From a virus, in IMG/VR virus record IMGVR_UViG_3300005732_000027, positions 1 to 31,331 of that record: a DNA stretch of 31,331 nucleotides. One strand, 5' to 3'. The notes under the pieces were generated by a model. The model worked only from the letters and a program-made list of their open reading frames with translations, had not been told where the DNA came from and made no database searches. Positions 8,022 to 15,993 of the stretch are shown in pieces. The translations under genes were made by a program, and so were the position numbers. Numbering within the stretch: the stretch's first letter is position 1; every line of letters starts with the position of its first letter.

Positions 8022-8716
8022 GAGTAGATGTCTTCATCCCAGCCATTTCTGCCAGAAAGCTTCCAAACCGATGTGACTTGGTAAACGTGTCCCCGGCGCA
8101 CATAGCTTTCAGACCATGCCAGCCAATCTCTTCCGCTGACTGATGGATTCGGCCCTGTTGGTGGATCAATTGTCCCAACGTCCCGAATTCCTGTCGGTCT
8201 ATTTGTCTGAAATTTCGTAACTCTCCACTCAGCGCCCGGAGCTAGGTATGAATCAATTCCAGCTTTGCTGCTTGCCGTTCCATTATAGGCAAACTCCTTC
8301 CAGATCGCATTTGCCTTTTCTGATTTGTAACCAGTATCAGGATCGACGAATACTGATCCGTTCAAAGGTGCTGCTGGAGTTCCAGCAAAAGAAACGAAAT
8401 CTTCGTGAGTTTGGATTGGTTCTTGGCCGAGAGATGTTGTCAGCTCGTATGTCGGCTCTGGGATTTGCAGCAAAAAACCTTCAAAAATGTAATTCACCGT
8501 CCACCAGCCGGGCTTTCCCCGTTGCCCCGTCTTCCTGACGAGCGCCATCGAAGAAAACCTTGGATGGGGAGCAAAGTCCACAAGGACCGCTTGGGGGAAA
8601 AGTGAATCGGGTATTTCAACCGTCATCTCAACTGAGTCCACGCCAAAACGATCAGTTTCAAAACGCTCAGAGACCTGATTGATGACATCGCTCAAACCTT
8701 TAGAATTCGCTGGCAT
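8018..8716 (-). CDS. Structural protein next to the head-tail region, 232 aa
   Basis: The start is ATG 8716, 15 nt after a TTTGACA motif; a longer frame begins at the TTG of that motif and is not credible. The protein contains EMTVEIPDSLFPQAVLVDF, GWWTVNYIFEGFLLQIPEP and SGRDWLAWSESYVRRGHVYQVTSVWKLSG. Trp, Gly and Pro are frequent and the C-terminal strand pair is typical of a virion protein. I do not recognise a family. It is the first gene of the tail block, divergent from the two plus-strand regulators, and is coupled by ATGA to the 383-residue neighbour, so the two may act together. Confidence 0.5.
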   Translation of the reverse strand: MPANSKGLSDVINQVSERFETDRFGVDSVEMTVEIPDSLFPQAVLVDFAPHPRFSSMALVRKTGQRGKPGWWTVNYIFEGFLLQIPEPTYELTTSLGQEPIQTHEDFVSFAGTPAAPLNGSVFVDPDTGYKSEKANAIWKEFAYNGTASSKAGIDSYLAPGAEWRVTKFQTNRPTGIRDVGTIDPPTGPNPSVSGRDWLAWSESYVRRGHVYQVTSVWKLSGRNGWDEDIYS

Positions 8717-8757
8717 TAAAAATTGCAATTTTGTCAAATTATTGATAAATAATTCTT
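8717..8757. promoter_or_regulatory. Divergent intergenic region with TTTGACA motif
   Basis: These 41 bp separate the minus-strand tail block from the plus-strand regulator pair and are A/T-rich. The minus strand has TTTGACA (8732-8738) 15 nt before ATG 8716. On the plus strand a weak TTGCAA element with a downstream TAAATAAT region could drive the regulator genes, with a very short leader or leaderless transcript. A small region shared by two opposite start codons is a natural place for an operator. Confidence 0.4.
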
Positions 8758-9132
8758 ATGACTCATGAAACTTACTGGGAAAACGGTGAGAGGGTGCAGG
8801 TTTATGATCCAAGAACGGAAGTCGATGACAACGATCTTGTTGATTCTCCAACCTTGGTGATGATGCGACACCTGCTTGGATTTTTGAAGTCATCGCCCAA
8901 TCCGAGCCTGACAATCGATTGCTTGTGTCTGATTTCTGGAATTTGCTATGATGGCATGAGCATGGCAGAAATTGCACGAAAGAACCTTGTCACCCGTGCT
9001 GCTGCTTCAAGGCGCTGTGTTGATCTCTGTGAAGCCTTCGGTATCGAACCGACGAGAGCAATGCGATCAAGGAAAGGCCGTGAGAATTGCCGTTCTGCGC
9101 GAATTGAGAAGGTGAGTGATGTGATTTTATGA
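8758..9132 (+). CDS. Sigma-factor-like helix-turn-helix DNA-binding protein, 124 aa
   Basis: This is one of only two genes on the plus strand. Residues of about 60-95 carry DCLCLISGICYDGMSMAEI followed by ARKNLVTRAAASRRCVDLCE, the trihelical helix-turn-helix pattern of sigma-region-4-like proteins ('G-S-M-AEIA, VTRAAxSRR'). The basic C-terminus (RAMRSRKGRENCRSARIEK) would contact DNA. The N-terminus has an acidic EVDDNDLVD stretch. Its stop overlaps the start of the next plus-strand gene as ATGA, so the two are one operon. It is probably a transcriptional regulator of the phage; the target is unknown. Confidence 0.6.
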   Translation: MTHETYWENGERVQVYDPRTEVDDNDLVDSPTLVMMRHLLGFLKSSPNPSLTIDCLCLISGICYDGMSMAEIARKNLVTRAAASRRCVDLCEAFGIEPTRAMRSRKGRENCRSARIEKVSDVIL

Positions 9133-9743
9133 ACGAAATAAAAAAAAATGACGGACCCGGCTTGGTTGGGATGAGTTTCCAAGATGAACTTCCTTTTGAA
9201 GAATGGGAAGAAATCGGAAATCGCTTTGGTGAAGCCACCAAACGCTTTTCATGGGCTTTGGGTGATTGGTTAGTCTTTGGTGCAAAGAACTACAAAGGAC
9301 GAATTTCTGCGGAGCTTTATGAACAAGCAGAAAAGACAACAGGAGTTGACCGTGCATCATTGTTGGCACTGGCCACTGTCTGCCGAAGGATTCCGATTGA
9401 TGAACGGATTGAGAACCTGAGCTTTGAACATCATCAAGCAGTTGCGGCAATTGCAAACGATGATCGTCGAAAAGATTGGCTTCAATTCTTGAAAAGAGAA
9501 AAATCTCAGCCTTCCAAGAAATTTCTCAAGCTTTCGATTTCATGCTTTCCTGACTCACCAAAGTTGATAACGAAGGAGCAATATGGACAACGACAGCGCA
9601 AATTTGGTGCTGATAATTACATTCCCCACCTTACCCGTTTGCTGTCGGTGCTGAGAAAAACTCTTCCAATTATGAATGAATACCAGCGATCTGCGTTAAA
9701 AGCAGACACAAAGGAACTCAAAAACCTTTTGAATAAACTTTAA
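9129..9743 (+). CDS. Putative DNA-binding regulatory protein, WxxGDWL family, 204 aa
   Basis: The protein is 204 residues with FEEWEEIGNRFGEATKRFSWALGDWLVFGAKNYKG, LYEQAEKTTGVDRASLLAL and FEHHQAVAAIAND. The order 'W-LGDWL-FG, Y-Q-TG, R-I, LSFEHH-AVA' is familiar from a family of small regulators in phages and plasmids of Verrucomicrobia and Actinobacteria, which appear to combine a ParB-like or helix-turn-helix core with a C-terminal helical part. Its start overlaps the stop of the 124-residue partner. Its stop overlaps by 4 nt the stop of the convergent 9740-10054 gene. A role in regulation is inferred from fold impression and context. Confidence 0.5.
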   Translation: MNEIKKNDGPGLVGMSFQDELPFEEWEEIGNRFGEATKRFSWALGDWLVFGAKNYKGRISAELYEQAEKTTGVDRASLLALATVCRRIPIDERIENLSFEHHQAVAAIANDDRRKDWLQFLKREKSQPSKKFLKLSISCFPDSPKLITKEQYGQRQRKFGADNYIPHLTRLLSVLRKTLPIMNEYQRSALKADTKELKNLLNKL

Positions 9744-10054
9744 CGCTTAGAAGGTCGGCATGTAATCTCACCGACTAAAGCTCCGGGCTGTGTGCCTACC
9801 CGGGACACCCGAAAGTTTCTTGAGCGGAAAACGACTGGCCTTCCAAGGCTTGGAATTTGAGTCAGGTCGGAAAGTAAGACTTTTACTTCGATGTCACCTT
9901 CATCAGCAAAGCCGCCTTCCATAAGCTCCCGGGCAAATTGAGACTCTGAGACAAGTGCTGTGACGGTCTCACCGTCAATGATAATGCTTACACCGTAGTC
10001 ACTGCGGTGCTGCACAAAAGCATCCTTGATGCTATTTGCTATCGCTGTCTGCAT
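9740..10054 (-). CDS. Head-tail joining/attachment protein, 104 aa
   Basis: The protein is 104 residues with MQTAIANSIKDAFVQHRSDY at the N-terminus, then SIIIDGETVTALVSES and FRVSRVGTQPGALVGEI near the C-terminus. A short N-terminal helix followed by a beta barrel ending with VSRVG-QPGALVGEITCR fits FII-type head-tail joining (head closure) proteins. It follows the small Lys-rich head gene and overlaps it by 23 nt. Convergent overlap with the plus-strand regulator gene at the 3' end means read-through on either strand would produce antisense RNA. Confidence 0.55.
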   Translation of the reverse strand: MQTAIANSIKDAFVQHRSDYGVSIIIDGETVTALVSESQFARELMEGGFADEGDIEVKVLLSDLTQIPSLGRPVVFRSRNFRVSRVGTQPGALVGEITCRPSKR

Positions 10055-10253
10055 CTACCTTCTTGGCTGCTTTCTTTGATGCTTTCTTGGCTGCTTTCTT
10101 TTTTGGTGCTGCCTTCTGAATTTCGGCAATCTTGGCTCTCCCGCTGGTTAGCAACTGAGCGGCGACAGAATTGTCTACGTTCTCAATAATGTCGCCAACT
10201 TCCACGGGCTGGCCCTTAACGAAACAAGATTCCGTGATTTCCAAGTTCTTCAT
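10032..10253 (-). CDS. Small head protein with Lys/Ala-rich tail, 73 aa
   Basis: The first 45 residues (LEITESCFVKGQPVEVGDIIENVDNSVAAQLLTSGRAKI) look like a small beta/alpha module, as in the small head-completion proteins encoded after the major capsid gene ('V-KG-PVEVGDII, A--L---G-A'). The last part is a run of Lys and Ala blocks (AAPKKKAAKKASKKAAKK) ending in an acidic DADSDSK. The basic tail could bind DNA inside the head or at the portal. The ATG is 13 nt after TTTTTTGAC, and the gene lies just behind the terminator of the capsid gene. Confidence 0.6.
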   Translation of the reverse strand: MKNLEITESCFVKGQPVEVGDIIENVDNSVAAQLLTSGRAKIAEIQKAAPKKKAAKKASKKAAKKVDADSDSK

Positions 10254-10267
10254 GCTTTCTTTTAAAA

Positions 10268-10273
10268 GTCAAA
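10268..10273 (-). promoter_or_regulatory. TTTGAC motif before the Lys-rich head gene
   Basis: TTTTTTGAC overlaps the T-run of the capsid terminator and ends 14 nt before ATG 10253. An AAAGAAAG stretch could serve as a weak ribosome site. Confidence 0.35.
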
Positions 10274-10304
10274 AAAGGGCGGCAGGAATAAACCCACCGC
10301 CCTT
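10271..10304 (-). terminator. Rho-independent terminator after the capsid gene
   Basis: On the minus strand AAGGGCGG and CCGCCCTT form a perfect 8-bp GC-rich stem around a 14-nt loop, followed by TTTTTT. It lies 26 nt after the stop of the protease-capsid gene. The T-run is the start of a TTTTTTGAC motif that leads into the next gene. Partial read-through would be needed for downstream head genes unless a promoter lies here too. Confidence 0.8.
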
Positions 10305-10329
10305 GTGATTGTTGTTGAACTTAGGCTAA

Positions 10330-12219
10330 TTAAGCACCCAGCGCGTCGAGCATTGCTGCGAAGCTCTTAGGACGGCGAACACCGCCATCATAGTAGGTGT
10401 TGGCGACCAAAGTGTGCAATCCAGACTTGGCGTTGGTGCTATCACGAAGAAGCTCAAGGTTGAGTCCGCCCCAGTAGCCAATAACGTAGTCTGCAAAGTT
10501 GGCAAAGAAGACTGCCGAGCAAACTCCAGTCGAAGTTCCTTTGTCAAGGTCACGCTTAATGGCATTGGTAAATGCAGCACGGTAACCGTTGATGGTGTCA
10601 GGGCTAACATCAGAGATGATGAAGTTTCCTTCAACTCCAGAAGTCTGCTTGCTGGTCTGCTTGAGCTTGGCACGAATCTGTCCGTTCGTTGCATAAGCAA
10701 GTCCACCCTGAAGAGCATTCTGAGCATCGACCTTTTCTTCAAGGCTAACGATGTCAGCGTAATCAGGAGCAGCTCCGTTCGTTCCACCAACAACAGAACC
10801 AATTCCAGAAGTTCCAGCAATGCCGTTTGCTTCGTTGGTTCCAGAACCGTGGAAGAATGCAGTCTCTTGGGTCTCAAGCATCTGAGCGGTCAGGTGTCCG
10901 CGGAGCATGGCTTCGATTGCGGAAGAAGACTGATTCATCAGCTGGTCGCTCACGTCGATGAAAGCAGGAAGACGCTTCGGAGTCAGGCTCAACTGAGAAG
11001 TGGTCGGGCTAACTTCGTCAGCTCCACCGTTCTCAGCTTTACCAGCGGCAGCAGTAGCAGCGGCAAGAATTGGAATGTCAAGGTTGCCAGTCAGTCCGGT
11101 GAGAACAGTAGCACCAAGCTGGTTCATGACCGAAGAAGCGAAGAAGTCGTCAAGAAGACCAGCTTTTTCGGTTGCAACAGTGTGTCCACCTTGGTTGGCG
11201 GTTCCAGCAGTCATGTCACGCTTGGAGACATAGAACGAAGGAAGCATGATGCCGCGAGACTGACCGATGCCAGCTTCTTTAGCTTCGCGGATTCCTTCTT
11301 CAACGATTTCACGCTCGGCACCTTCAAGGTTGCGTCCGTTGTAGTGGGCGCGAAGAGCGGTTCCAAGGTCGAAACGGGCAAGGTCACGCTTCTCAGACTT
11401 GGAAAGGTCAGCCGGGACAAACTCAGCCTTCTTTTCACAAACCTTATCAAATGCAGCCTGACGGAAGTCGTCGGCAGAAACACCTTCGGCGACAGCCTTG
11501 CTGACATCAAGGTTGATGCCGCGCTCTTTGGCCTGCTCGGCAACTGCTTGGATGGTTGCGATGCGGCTGCGCTCGGCAGAGACAGCACTGTGACGCTCGG
11601 CGTTGATGTCAACACGGGGAGCTTCATTGATTACCTCCACAGAGCGCTGCTGGGGAGCCGATGGGATGTCTTTATTTTCTGACATATTTTGATTTTTTGA
11701 GTTTTGGGTTTCCGTTTGTTCGTTTTTCATCGCCCTGCCAACTCCCACGGAGTCGTCGGCTGGGATGCTCACCAAGCTGAGTTCAAACGGCTCCCAATCA
11801 GTTGCCCGGATGGACTCCCGTCCTCCGTCCATCTTTTCAGAATCCATTTCGTGAATCCGATAGCCGACCGAAACCAATCGACGAATGCCATCTTTCACGT
11901 CTTGGAAAATCTCTTCGGCTCTTGCCGATTTTGAAAATTTAACGACTGCACGACCTTTTTTGTCGTCGTCAATCCATGCTCGCTCCACAACGCCAATCTG
12001 ATCATTGCGGTTGTGTTCCATCAGGAAAGCCCCGCCGTTGTTAAGACGGTCAAGGCGAACGCTTGCGGCACGATGGTCTAGCACCTCAGTGCCGTATCCG
12101 CGCTCTACTTCTGCTTCGGAAGAAAACGCAATTTCAATCGTGCGGTCTTCTTCGTTGATTGCCCGTTGATTTAACTCAAACGAGCGATGCGATAGCTCTT
12201 CAACTTTCTTGCGACTCAT
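10330..12219 (-). CDS. Fused prohead protease and major capsid protein, 629 aa
   Basis: The first 165 residues are an HK97-type (S78) prohead protease: RTIEIAFSSEAEVERGYGTEVLDH, LMEHNRNDQIG with the catalytic-type His near residue 69, RRLVSVGYRI, and FELSLVSIPADDSVGVGRA with the expected Ser near 148. A polar Gln/Asn linker follows, then an HK97-fold capsid protein from about residue 300 (AGTANQGGHTVATEKAGLLDDFF, PILAAATAAAGKAENGGADEV, AMLRGHLTAQMLETQETAFFHGSGTNEANGI). I start at ATG 12219; the longer frame uses a TTG within the TTGACA motif. An in-frame ATG at 11685 (MSENK) could give a separate capsid start. A terminator follows the gene. Confidence 0.9.
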   Translation of the reverse strand: MSRKKVEELSHRSFELNQRAINEEDRTIEIAFSSEAEVERGYGTEVLDHRAASVRLDRLNNGGAFLMEHNRNDQIGVVERAWIDDDKKGRAVVKFSKSARAEEIFQDVKDGIRRLVSVGYRIHEMDSEKMDGGRESIRATDWEPFELSLVSIPADDSVGVGRAMKNEQTETQNSKNQNMSENKDIPSAPQQRSVEVINEAPRVDINAERHSAVSAERSRIATIQAVAEQAKERGINLDVSKAVAEGVSADDFRQAAFDKVCEKKAEFVPADLSKSEKRDLARFDLGTALRAHYNGRNLEGAEREIVEEGIREAKEAGIGQSRGIMLPSFYVSKRDMTAGTANQGGHTVATEKAGLLDDFFASSVMNQLGATVLTGLTGNLDIPILAAATAAAGKAENGGADEVSPTTSQLSLTPKRLPAFIDVSDQLMNQSSSAIEAMLRGHLTAQMLETQETAFFHGSGTNEANGIAGTSGIGSVVGGTNGAAPDYADIVSLEEKVDAQNALQGGLAYATNGQIRAKLKQTSKQTSGVEGNFIISDVSPDTINGYRAAFTNAIKRDLDKGTSTGVCSAVFFANFADYVIGYWGGLNLELLRDSTNAKSGLHTLVANTYYDGGVRRPKSFAAMLDALGA

Positions 12220-13906
12220 TGACCTTTTTCGGAGTGTCAATTTTAGCTGGTTTTTTGGCTGTTGTATTTGCGAAGATTTTATTGATTTCAGCTTCTGACA
12301 AAAGCGGGAATGCGGCAGCAGCTATTGCTTTGGCTGAGTTGAGCGGAATCAATCCTTCTCCAACTTCAGAAGCAAGCTTAATCAATGAAGCAATTTGCGC
12401 CCCATTCATTCCAGTCTTTTGAATTTCTCCAGACTCAGCAGCTTCTTCGTTTGAAATTGAGCTTTCTGCATCATCAGCATTGTCAGTTAAGACAATTGTT
12501 TCAGATGCCACTTCTTCCGATAGGCTTAAGCCATAGCTTGCAGCAAGCTCTTCGTCTTCTTTGACCTTTGCAAGAACATCATAAATGTCATCACCAGCTT
12601 CGGCAATGATGTCACGCAGTGGTTTGATGCGGTTACGCATTGCCAAGACAGCGGCTTCCATGTCTTTCTTTGGGTCAACCCAAGCCCATCGTCGGCCCCG
12701 AAACTCTGGAGCATTGAATTTAAAGAATTTGTCGAAAGGTAAACCAAGGCGACCGGAAAGCAGTTCAATTTCAAGCCATGCTTCAAAGACTGGCTCAAGA
12801 ACGTGGTCAATCATCATGCGCTGGATTGCCTTCCAAACTTCACGCTCTTCGATCAATCCGGCCCGAATGCTTGAGTAGTTGACTCCTTCAAGGTCATTGC
12901 TTAAAGCGTTGTAAGAAATACCCAAAGAAGTAGCTACTCCACGAAGACAGGACTTAACAAAATCACCATAACCAGAATTCGGGTGGTTTGTGTCCCAGCT
13001 CTTGAAGTCAACACCAGCAGGTAGCTCTTCAATTGTTCCCGGCGATGAATCAACAGGCAGGTTGCCGTCATCATCAATCTCACCCGTCCAGCCGTCCGGT
13101 GTTGCTTTCGTGAAGAAACCCATTTTGGCGGCTCCAGTTCTAGCAGCAACAAGCTCGGCTTCTGCATAGCCGTCCAGCATCTTGAGCCTGTTCATTGAGC
13201 TTACAAGCCAAGGGATGCCACGGCTTTGCTCTGGACGCTCTGTCTTGAACGGGTGAATGATTTCTTCGGCTGGCACTCTGATTCTCCGCTTGAAATCAGC
13301 GTTGAATTGAGAATCTCCGGGGTGATTTCCGAGAAGGTGGTAAGCAACCGGTCGGCGGTATGAATCAAACTCAACACCAAAGCGGATTTCGTTGCCGTTG
13401 TCAGCCCGGGCATTGTAGCTATCGTCCAAAAGGTCCGCTTCAAGAATCTGCAAGCAAAGACCAGTGCTTTTCTTAATCATTCTGATGAGAACTTCACCGT
13501 CACGGGCAATGCAGCGAAGGATTAAGCGTTGAACGTCAACCCAAGAAAGCCGACCAGTGACTTCACAGTTCCCGACTTTGCTCCATTGCTTCCAAGCTCT
13601 TTCGATTATGTTGTTTGCGACTTCGTCAAGCTGTCCGTTTGGCTCTTTTGCTCTCACCTGCAACGAAACACCTTTTTCGCCCAGCGTGTTGTTTTCAAGG
13701 CTACGCAGAAATCCTTTTACCCACTCATTGTTGCGCTCAAGATCCCGGGAGCGGTCACGAAGAATTGGAAGCTGACCTTTAAGCTCGCCATCCTGTGACA
13801 AGCACGCAGTAATCCAGTCGAGCGTAAGTCGGCTTGACTGGGTAGCGTTAAATCTGCGGACGGCTGTTTTAGGCGGTGAGAATTTGCGCTTGAGATACTG
13901 AATCAT
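12200..13906 (-). CDS. Portal protein, lambda gpB family, 568 aa
   Basis: Forms the dodecameric ring through which DNA is packaged and to which the tail attaches. Residues of about 25-60 include RFNATQSSRLTLDWITACLSQDGELKG and RDRSRDLERNNEWVKGFLRSL, the familiar N-terminal region of lambda-family portals. Further motifs are ISYNALSNDLEGVNYSSIRAGLIEE and EIIAEAGDDIYDVLAKV-like helices. The ATG at 13906 overlaps the stop of the small upstream gene as ATGA; the longer frame to 13978 has no good start. The 3' end overlaps the protease-capsid start by 20 nt. Confidence 0.9.
   Translation of the reverse strand: MIQYLKRKFSPPKTAVRRFNATQSSRLTLDWITACLSQDGELKGQLPILRDRSRDLERNNEWVKGFLRSLENNTLGEKGVSLQVRAKEPNGQLDEVANNIIERAWKQWSKVGNCEVTGRLSWVDVQRLILRCIARDGEVLIRMIKKSTGLCLQILEADLLDDSYNARADNGNEIRFGVEFDSYRRPVAYHLLGNHPGDSQFNADFKRRIRVPAEEIIHPFKTERPEQSRGIPWLVSSMNRLKMLDGYAEAELVAARTGAAKMGFFTKATPDGWTGEIDDDGNLPVDSSPGTIEELPAGVDFKSWDTNHPNSGYGDFVKSCLRGVATSLGISYNALSNDLEGVNYSSIRAGLIEEREVWKAIQRMMIDHVLEPVFEAWLEIELLSGRLGLPFDKFFKFNAPEFRGRRWAWVDPKKDMEAAVLAMRNRIKPLRDIIAEAGDDIYDVLAKVKEDEELAASYGLSLSEEVASETIVLTDNADDAESSISNEEAAESGEIQKTGMNGAQIASLIKLASEVGEGLIPLNSAKAIAAAAFPLLSEAEINKIFANTTAKKPAKIDTPKKVNESQES
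12218..12241. promoter_or_regulatory. ATTGAC-N12-GTCAAT dyad at the capsid gene start
   Basis: ATTGAC (12218-12223) and GTCAAT (12236-12241) form a perfect 6-bp dyad with a 12-nt spacer across the start codon (12217-12219) of the protease-capsid gene. A short AAGG lies 3 nt before the ATG. A bound protein here would block ribosome or polymerase access. Confidence 0.4.
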
Positions 13907-14145
13907 CGAAACTGGATTTTCAAAGTTTTGCGGTGGCGATTTACTGATGCCTTCAAAGTTTCTGCTTCCTGCCGCCAACGGTCACGGCTCTTCTCCAAAT
14001 CAGCGATGCTGGCAAGTGTCAAAGATTGGTCACCAAAGCTGGTGGATGTTGCCGTTTTTTCATAAAGAGTCCCAAGAGTCGTCTCAATTTTGGTTATCAT
14101 TGCCAAAGCTGCTTCCAGCTTTTCTTCGTCAGTTCTGTCGGCCAT
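13903..14145 (-). CDS. gpW-like head-tail connector, 80 aa
   Basis: The protein begins MADRTDEEKLEAALAMITKIETTLGTLYEKTATSTSFGDQSLTLASIADLEKSRDRW. The order 'two helices, then YxxTATSxSxGDQSxT, then LxxLxxxRxxW' is the signature of gpW-like and related connector proteins of about 70-90 residues. In lambda the W gene lies between terminase and portal, exactly as here. Start ATG 14145 comes 15 nt after the second half of a TTTGAC-N5-GTCAAA dyad. A longer frame begins at the TTG of that dyad and is unlikely. Confidence 0.65.
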   Translation of the reverse strand: MADRTDEEKLEAALAMITKIETTLGTLYEKTATSTSFGDQSLTLASIADLEKSRDRWRQEAETLKASVNRHRKTLKIQFR

Positions 14146-14150
14146 TGAAA

Positions 14151-14167
14151 TTTGACTAAATGTCAAA
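14151..14167. promoter_or_regulatory. TTTGAC-N5-GTCAAA dyad before the connector gene
   Basis: TTTGAC (14151-14156) and GTCAAA (14162-14167) form a perfect inverted repeat with a TAAAT spacer. It lies in the short gap between the terminase stop (14170) and the connector start. Perfect symmetry suggests a dimeric regulator binding site, although a small RNA hairpin is also possible. Confidence 0.5.
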
Positions 14168-14169
14168 CT

Positions 14170-15993
14170 CTACCAATTGTTCACCCAGCCGCCTGATTTC
14201 CTTTTGGCATTCTTTTTGGGTTTCTCATCCTTTTTCTTCGGCAGGTCTTGGATGGTTTGCTTGAGCTTGTCCCAGTTTACCCGCATCAATGACAGTGCAG
14301 CGGTTGCATAGACTCGGATGTCAAGTGCTTCGTTTCTTGCCTTGCTCGGGTTTTCAAAACGAGCAAAAGGAACGCCGTTTTTGTAACGCGTCACTTTTGT
14401 CTCACTGACAAGCTGACGAAACCAGTCTTCCGGTCGGTCATTTGGGAAGTGCATGAAGCCACTGCCTTTTTCACCAAGCGAAAGTCTGGAGTAAGTCAAT
14501 TCCTTGGCTGTATCCGTTCCAACGCTGAAAAGTGCAGCCCTTTCAGCTCCCCTGCGGGTTGGTCTGCCAACTAATGGCACTCCGGGACCGCCGACACCTT
14601 TGCATGCGTAAACCCTGCGGCCTTCTCTTGGCTTCGTGAACGAATAGACGGCCTTGGTCTTGTGTCCTGAGTCAATAAACGTGCAGGTGATTGGTAACTC
14701 GACACCGCTTGGGTGGATGTATTTCTTTTGTAAGATTTCATCCAATGATGCTTGCGTGTCAGGCGAATTAAAATCACCCATGACGCTGTAGTGGTCAATA
14801 CTCCAAGACTCTTCCCCATCACCCCAGCCGACGACTTCGACTTCGAAGCGGTCCCCTTGGATGTCAACTCCAGCTGTAAGTATAAGAGCATCCTTGGGAA
14901 ACTCTCCCCAGTCTTCCCGGCGTTGCATCAACGGCTCCCATGCGACACTTTCACCTTCATCTTCCCAAGTTTCGGCCAAAAACGTGTTTATCCACGTCCT
15001 GAGCGTTTCTTTGCCTGCCTTTTTGGCTTTAATATTTTCAAAAGCCATCTGGTGGATCCTGCTTTTATAGCCTTTTTTGTGCCTGAAAAGTGATGCGATT
15101 CCGGGCAGATGATACCCGCGACCAGTTCGTTCTGGATAAGTGGCAACCCATTTTCCTACTTTTACCATCTCGATGCGCTGCTCATCAGTCAGCTTTGCCT
15201 TGCAACCTTCGCATTGGAGCCACGCATCACTGCCGTCTTCGGCTTCCCACTTTACGTTCACCCATTTCAAGCTTTGAGAATAACCGCACTCGGGACAATC
15301 AACGTAAAATCTGCGCTGGTCGCTTGCTTCGAACTCTGTTTCGATTCGGCTGCGTCCTTTGACCGTTGGCGTTGATGTCATGACGATGACGGCGTTCCAA
15401 AACGTCTCTGTTCGTCGAATAGCCAAGCTTGACGGGTCACCTTCGCTTCCTGCTGTAACCGGGTAGCGGTCAACTTCGTCAAGTAACACAACTCGCCTTG
15501 GACGTGATGCCAAGCCTGCCGGGGCATTAGCTCCAGCAATGGCCAAGTTGCCGCCCGGAAAGGTCTTGTGCAAGATTGTGTTGCCGCTCGTTCGAGATTT
15601 TACATCTGCAATCTTGTCCTTGATTCTCGGCGTGTCCCGGCACATCGGCGCAAGTCGTTCTTTGCTCCATGCTTCACCCATCTCAATCGTCGGCTGCACC
15701 ATCAACATCGGTGACGGCTCGACATCAACGAAATATCCAATCATGTTGTTGAGAACTTCCGTTTTCCCAAGCTGCGCTCCCACCATCAGAACTGTTGATG
15801 TCGCTTCCGGGTCGTTGATTGAGTCCATCCATTCGCGAGCATATGGAGTTAGGTCAGAAGAATACTTACCCGGCTGTCCTGATGACTCCGGTGAAAGAAA
15901 GCGGTATTGGTCAGCCCATTCCGAGACTGTCACCCGTGGCGGCGGTTCACAAACCGAAAGCCATGATTGAATGATTTTTTCAACCTTGCTCAC
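14170..15993 (-). CDS. terL: Terminase large subunit, GpA family, 607 aa
   Basis: Packages and cuts the genome. The ATPase has a Walker A variant GAQLGKTE (residues 72-79), an acidic Walker B region LLDEVDRY (171-177) and a coupling motif IVMTSTPTVKGRSRIE near 203-218. Two CxxC pairs (C233/C236 and C261/C264) form a zinc-binding insert. The nuclease part has AGVDIQGDRFEVEVVGW (D377) and TFIDSGHKTKAVY (D441). The C-terminus is strongly basic. It starts at GTG 15993 with a good AGGA Shine-Dalgarno, one of the few clear ones here, and overlaps the small subunit gene by 14 nt. Family type implies a cos-type phage, but the cos site is not identified. Confidence 0.93.
   Translation of the reverse strand: MSKVEKIIQSWLSVCEPPPRVTVSEWADQYRFLSPESSGQPGKYSSDLTPYAREWMDSINDPEATSTVLMVGAQLGKTEVLNNMIGYFVDVEPSPMLMVQPTIEMGEAWSKERLAPMCRDTPRIKDKIADVKSRTSGNTILHKTFPGGNLAIAGANAPAGLASRPRRVVLLDEVDRYPVTAGSEGDPSSLAIRRTETFWNAVIVMTSTPTVKGRSRIETEFEASDQRRFYVDCPECGYSQSLKWVNVKWEAEDGSDAWLQCEGCKAKLTDEQRIEMVKVGKWVATYPERTGRGYHLPGIASLFRHKKGYKSRIHQMAFENIKAKKAGKETLRTWINTFLAETWEDEGESVAWEPLMQRREDWGEFPKDALILTAGVDIQGDRFEVEVVGWGDGEESWSIDHYSVMGDFNSPDTQASLDEILQKKYIHPSGVELPITCTFIDSGHKTKAVYSFTKPREGRRVYACKGVGGPGVPLVGRPTRRGAERAALFSVGTDTAKELTYSRLSLGEKGSGFMHFPNDRPEDWFRQLVSETKVTRYKNGVPFARFENPSKARNEALDIRVYATAALSLMRVNWDKLKQTIQDLPKKKDEKPKKNAKRKSGGWVNNW

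Noticed and set aside
10414-11682. Long plus-strand ORF of 422 aa
   Set aside because: It lies fully antisense to the protease-capsid gene, which has clear motifs. The product is Ser/Val-rich without a domain, and it has no promoter or Shine-Dalgarno sequence. It is a shadow frame.
12200-12240. TTG start at 12240 for the protease-capsid protein, and similar TTG starts at 8737, 14166 and 4629
   Set aside because: The first codons (TTG ACA or TTG TCA) belong to the TTTGAC motif or its inverted copy, and a good ATG follows 15-21 nt downstream in each case. The ATG was chosen.
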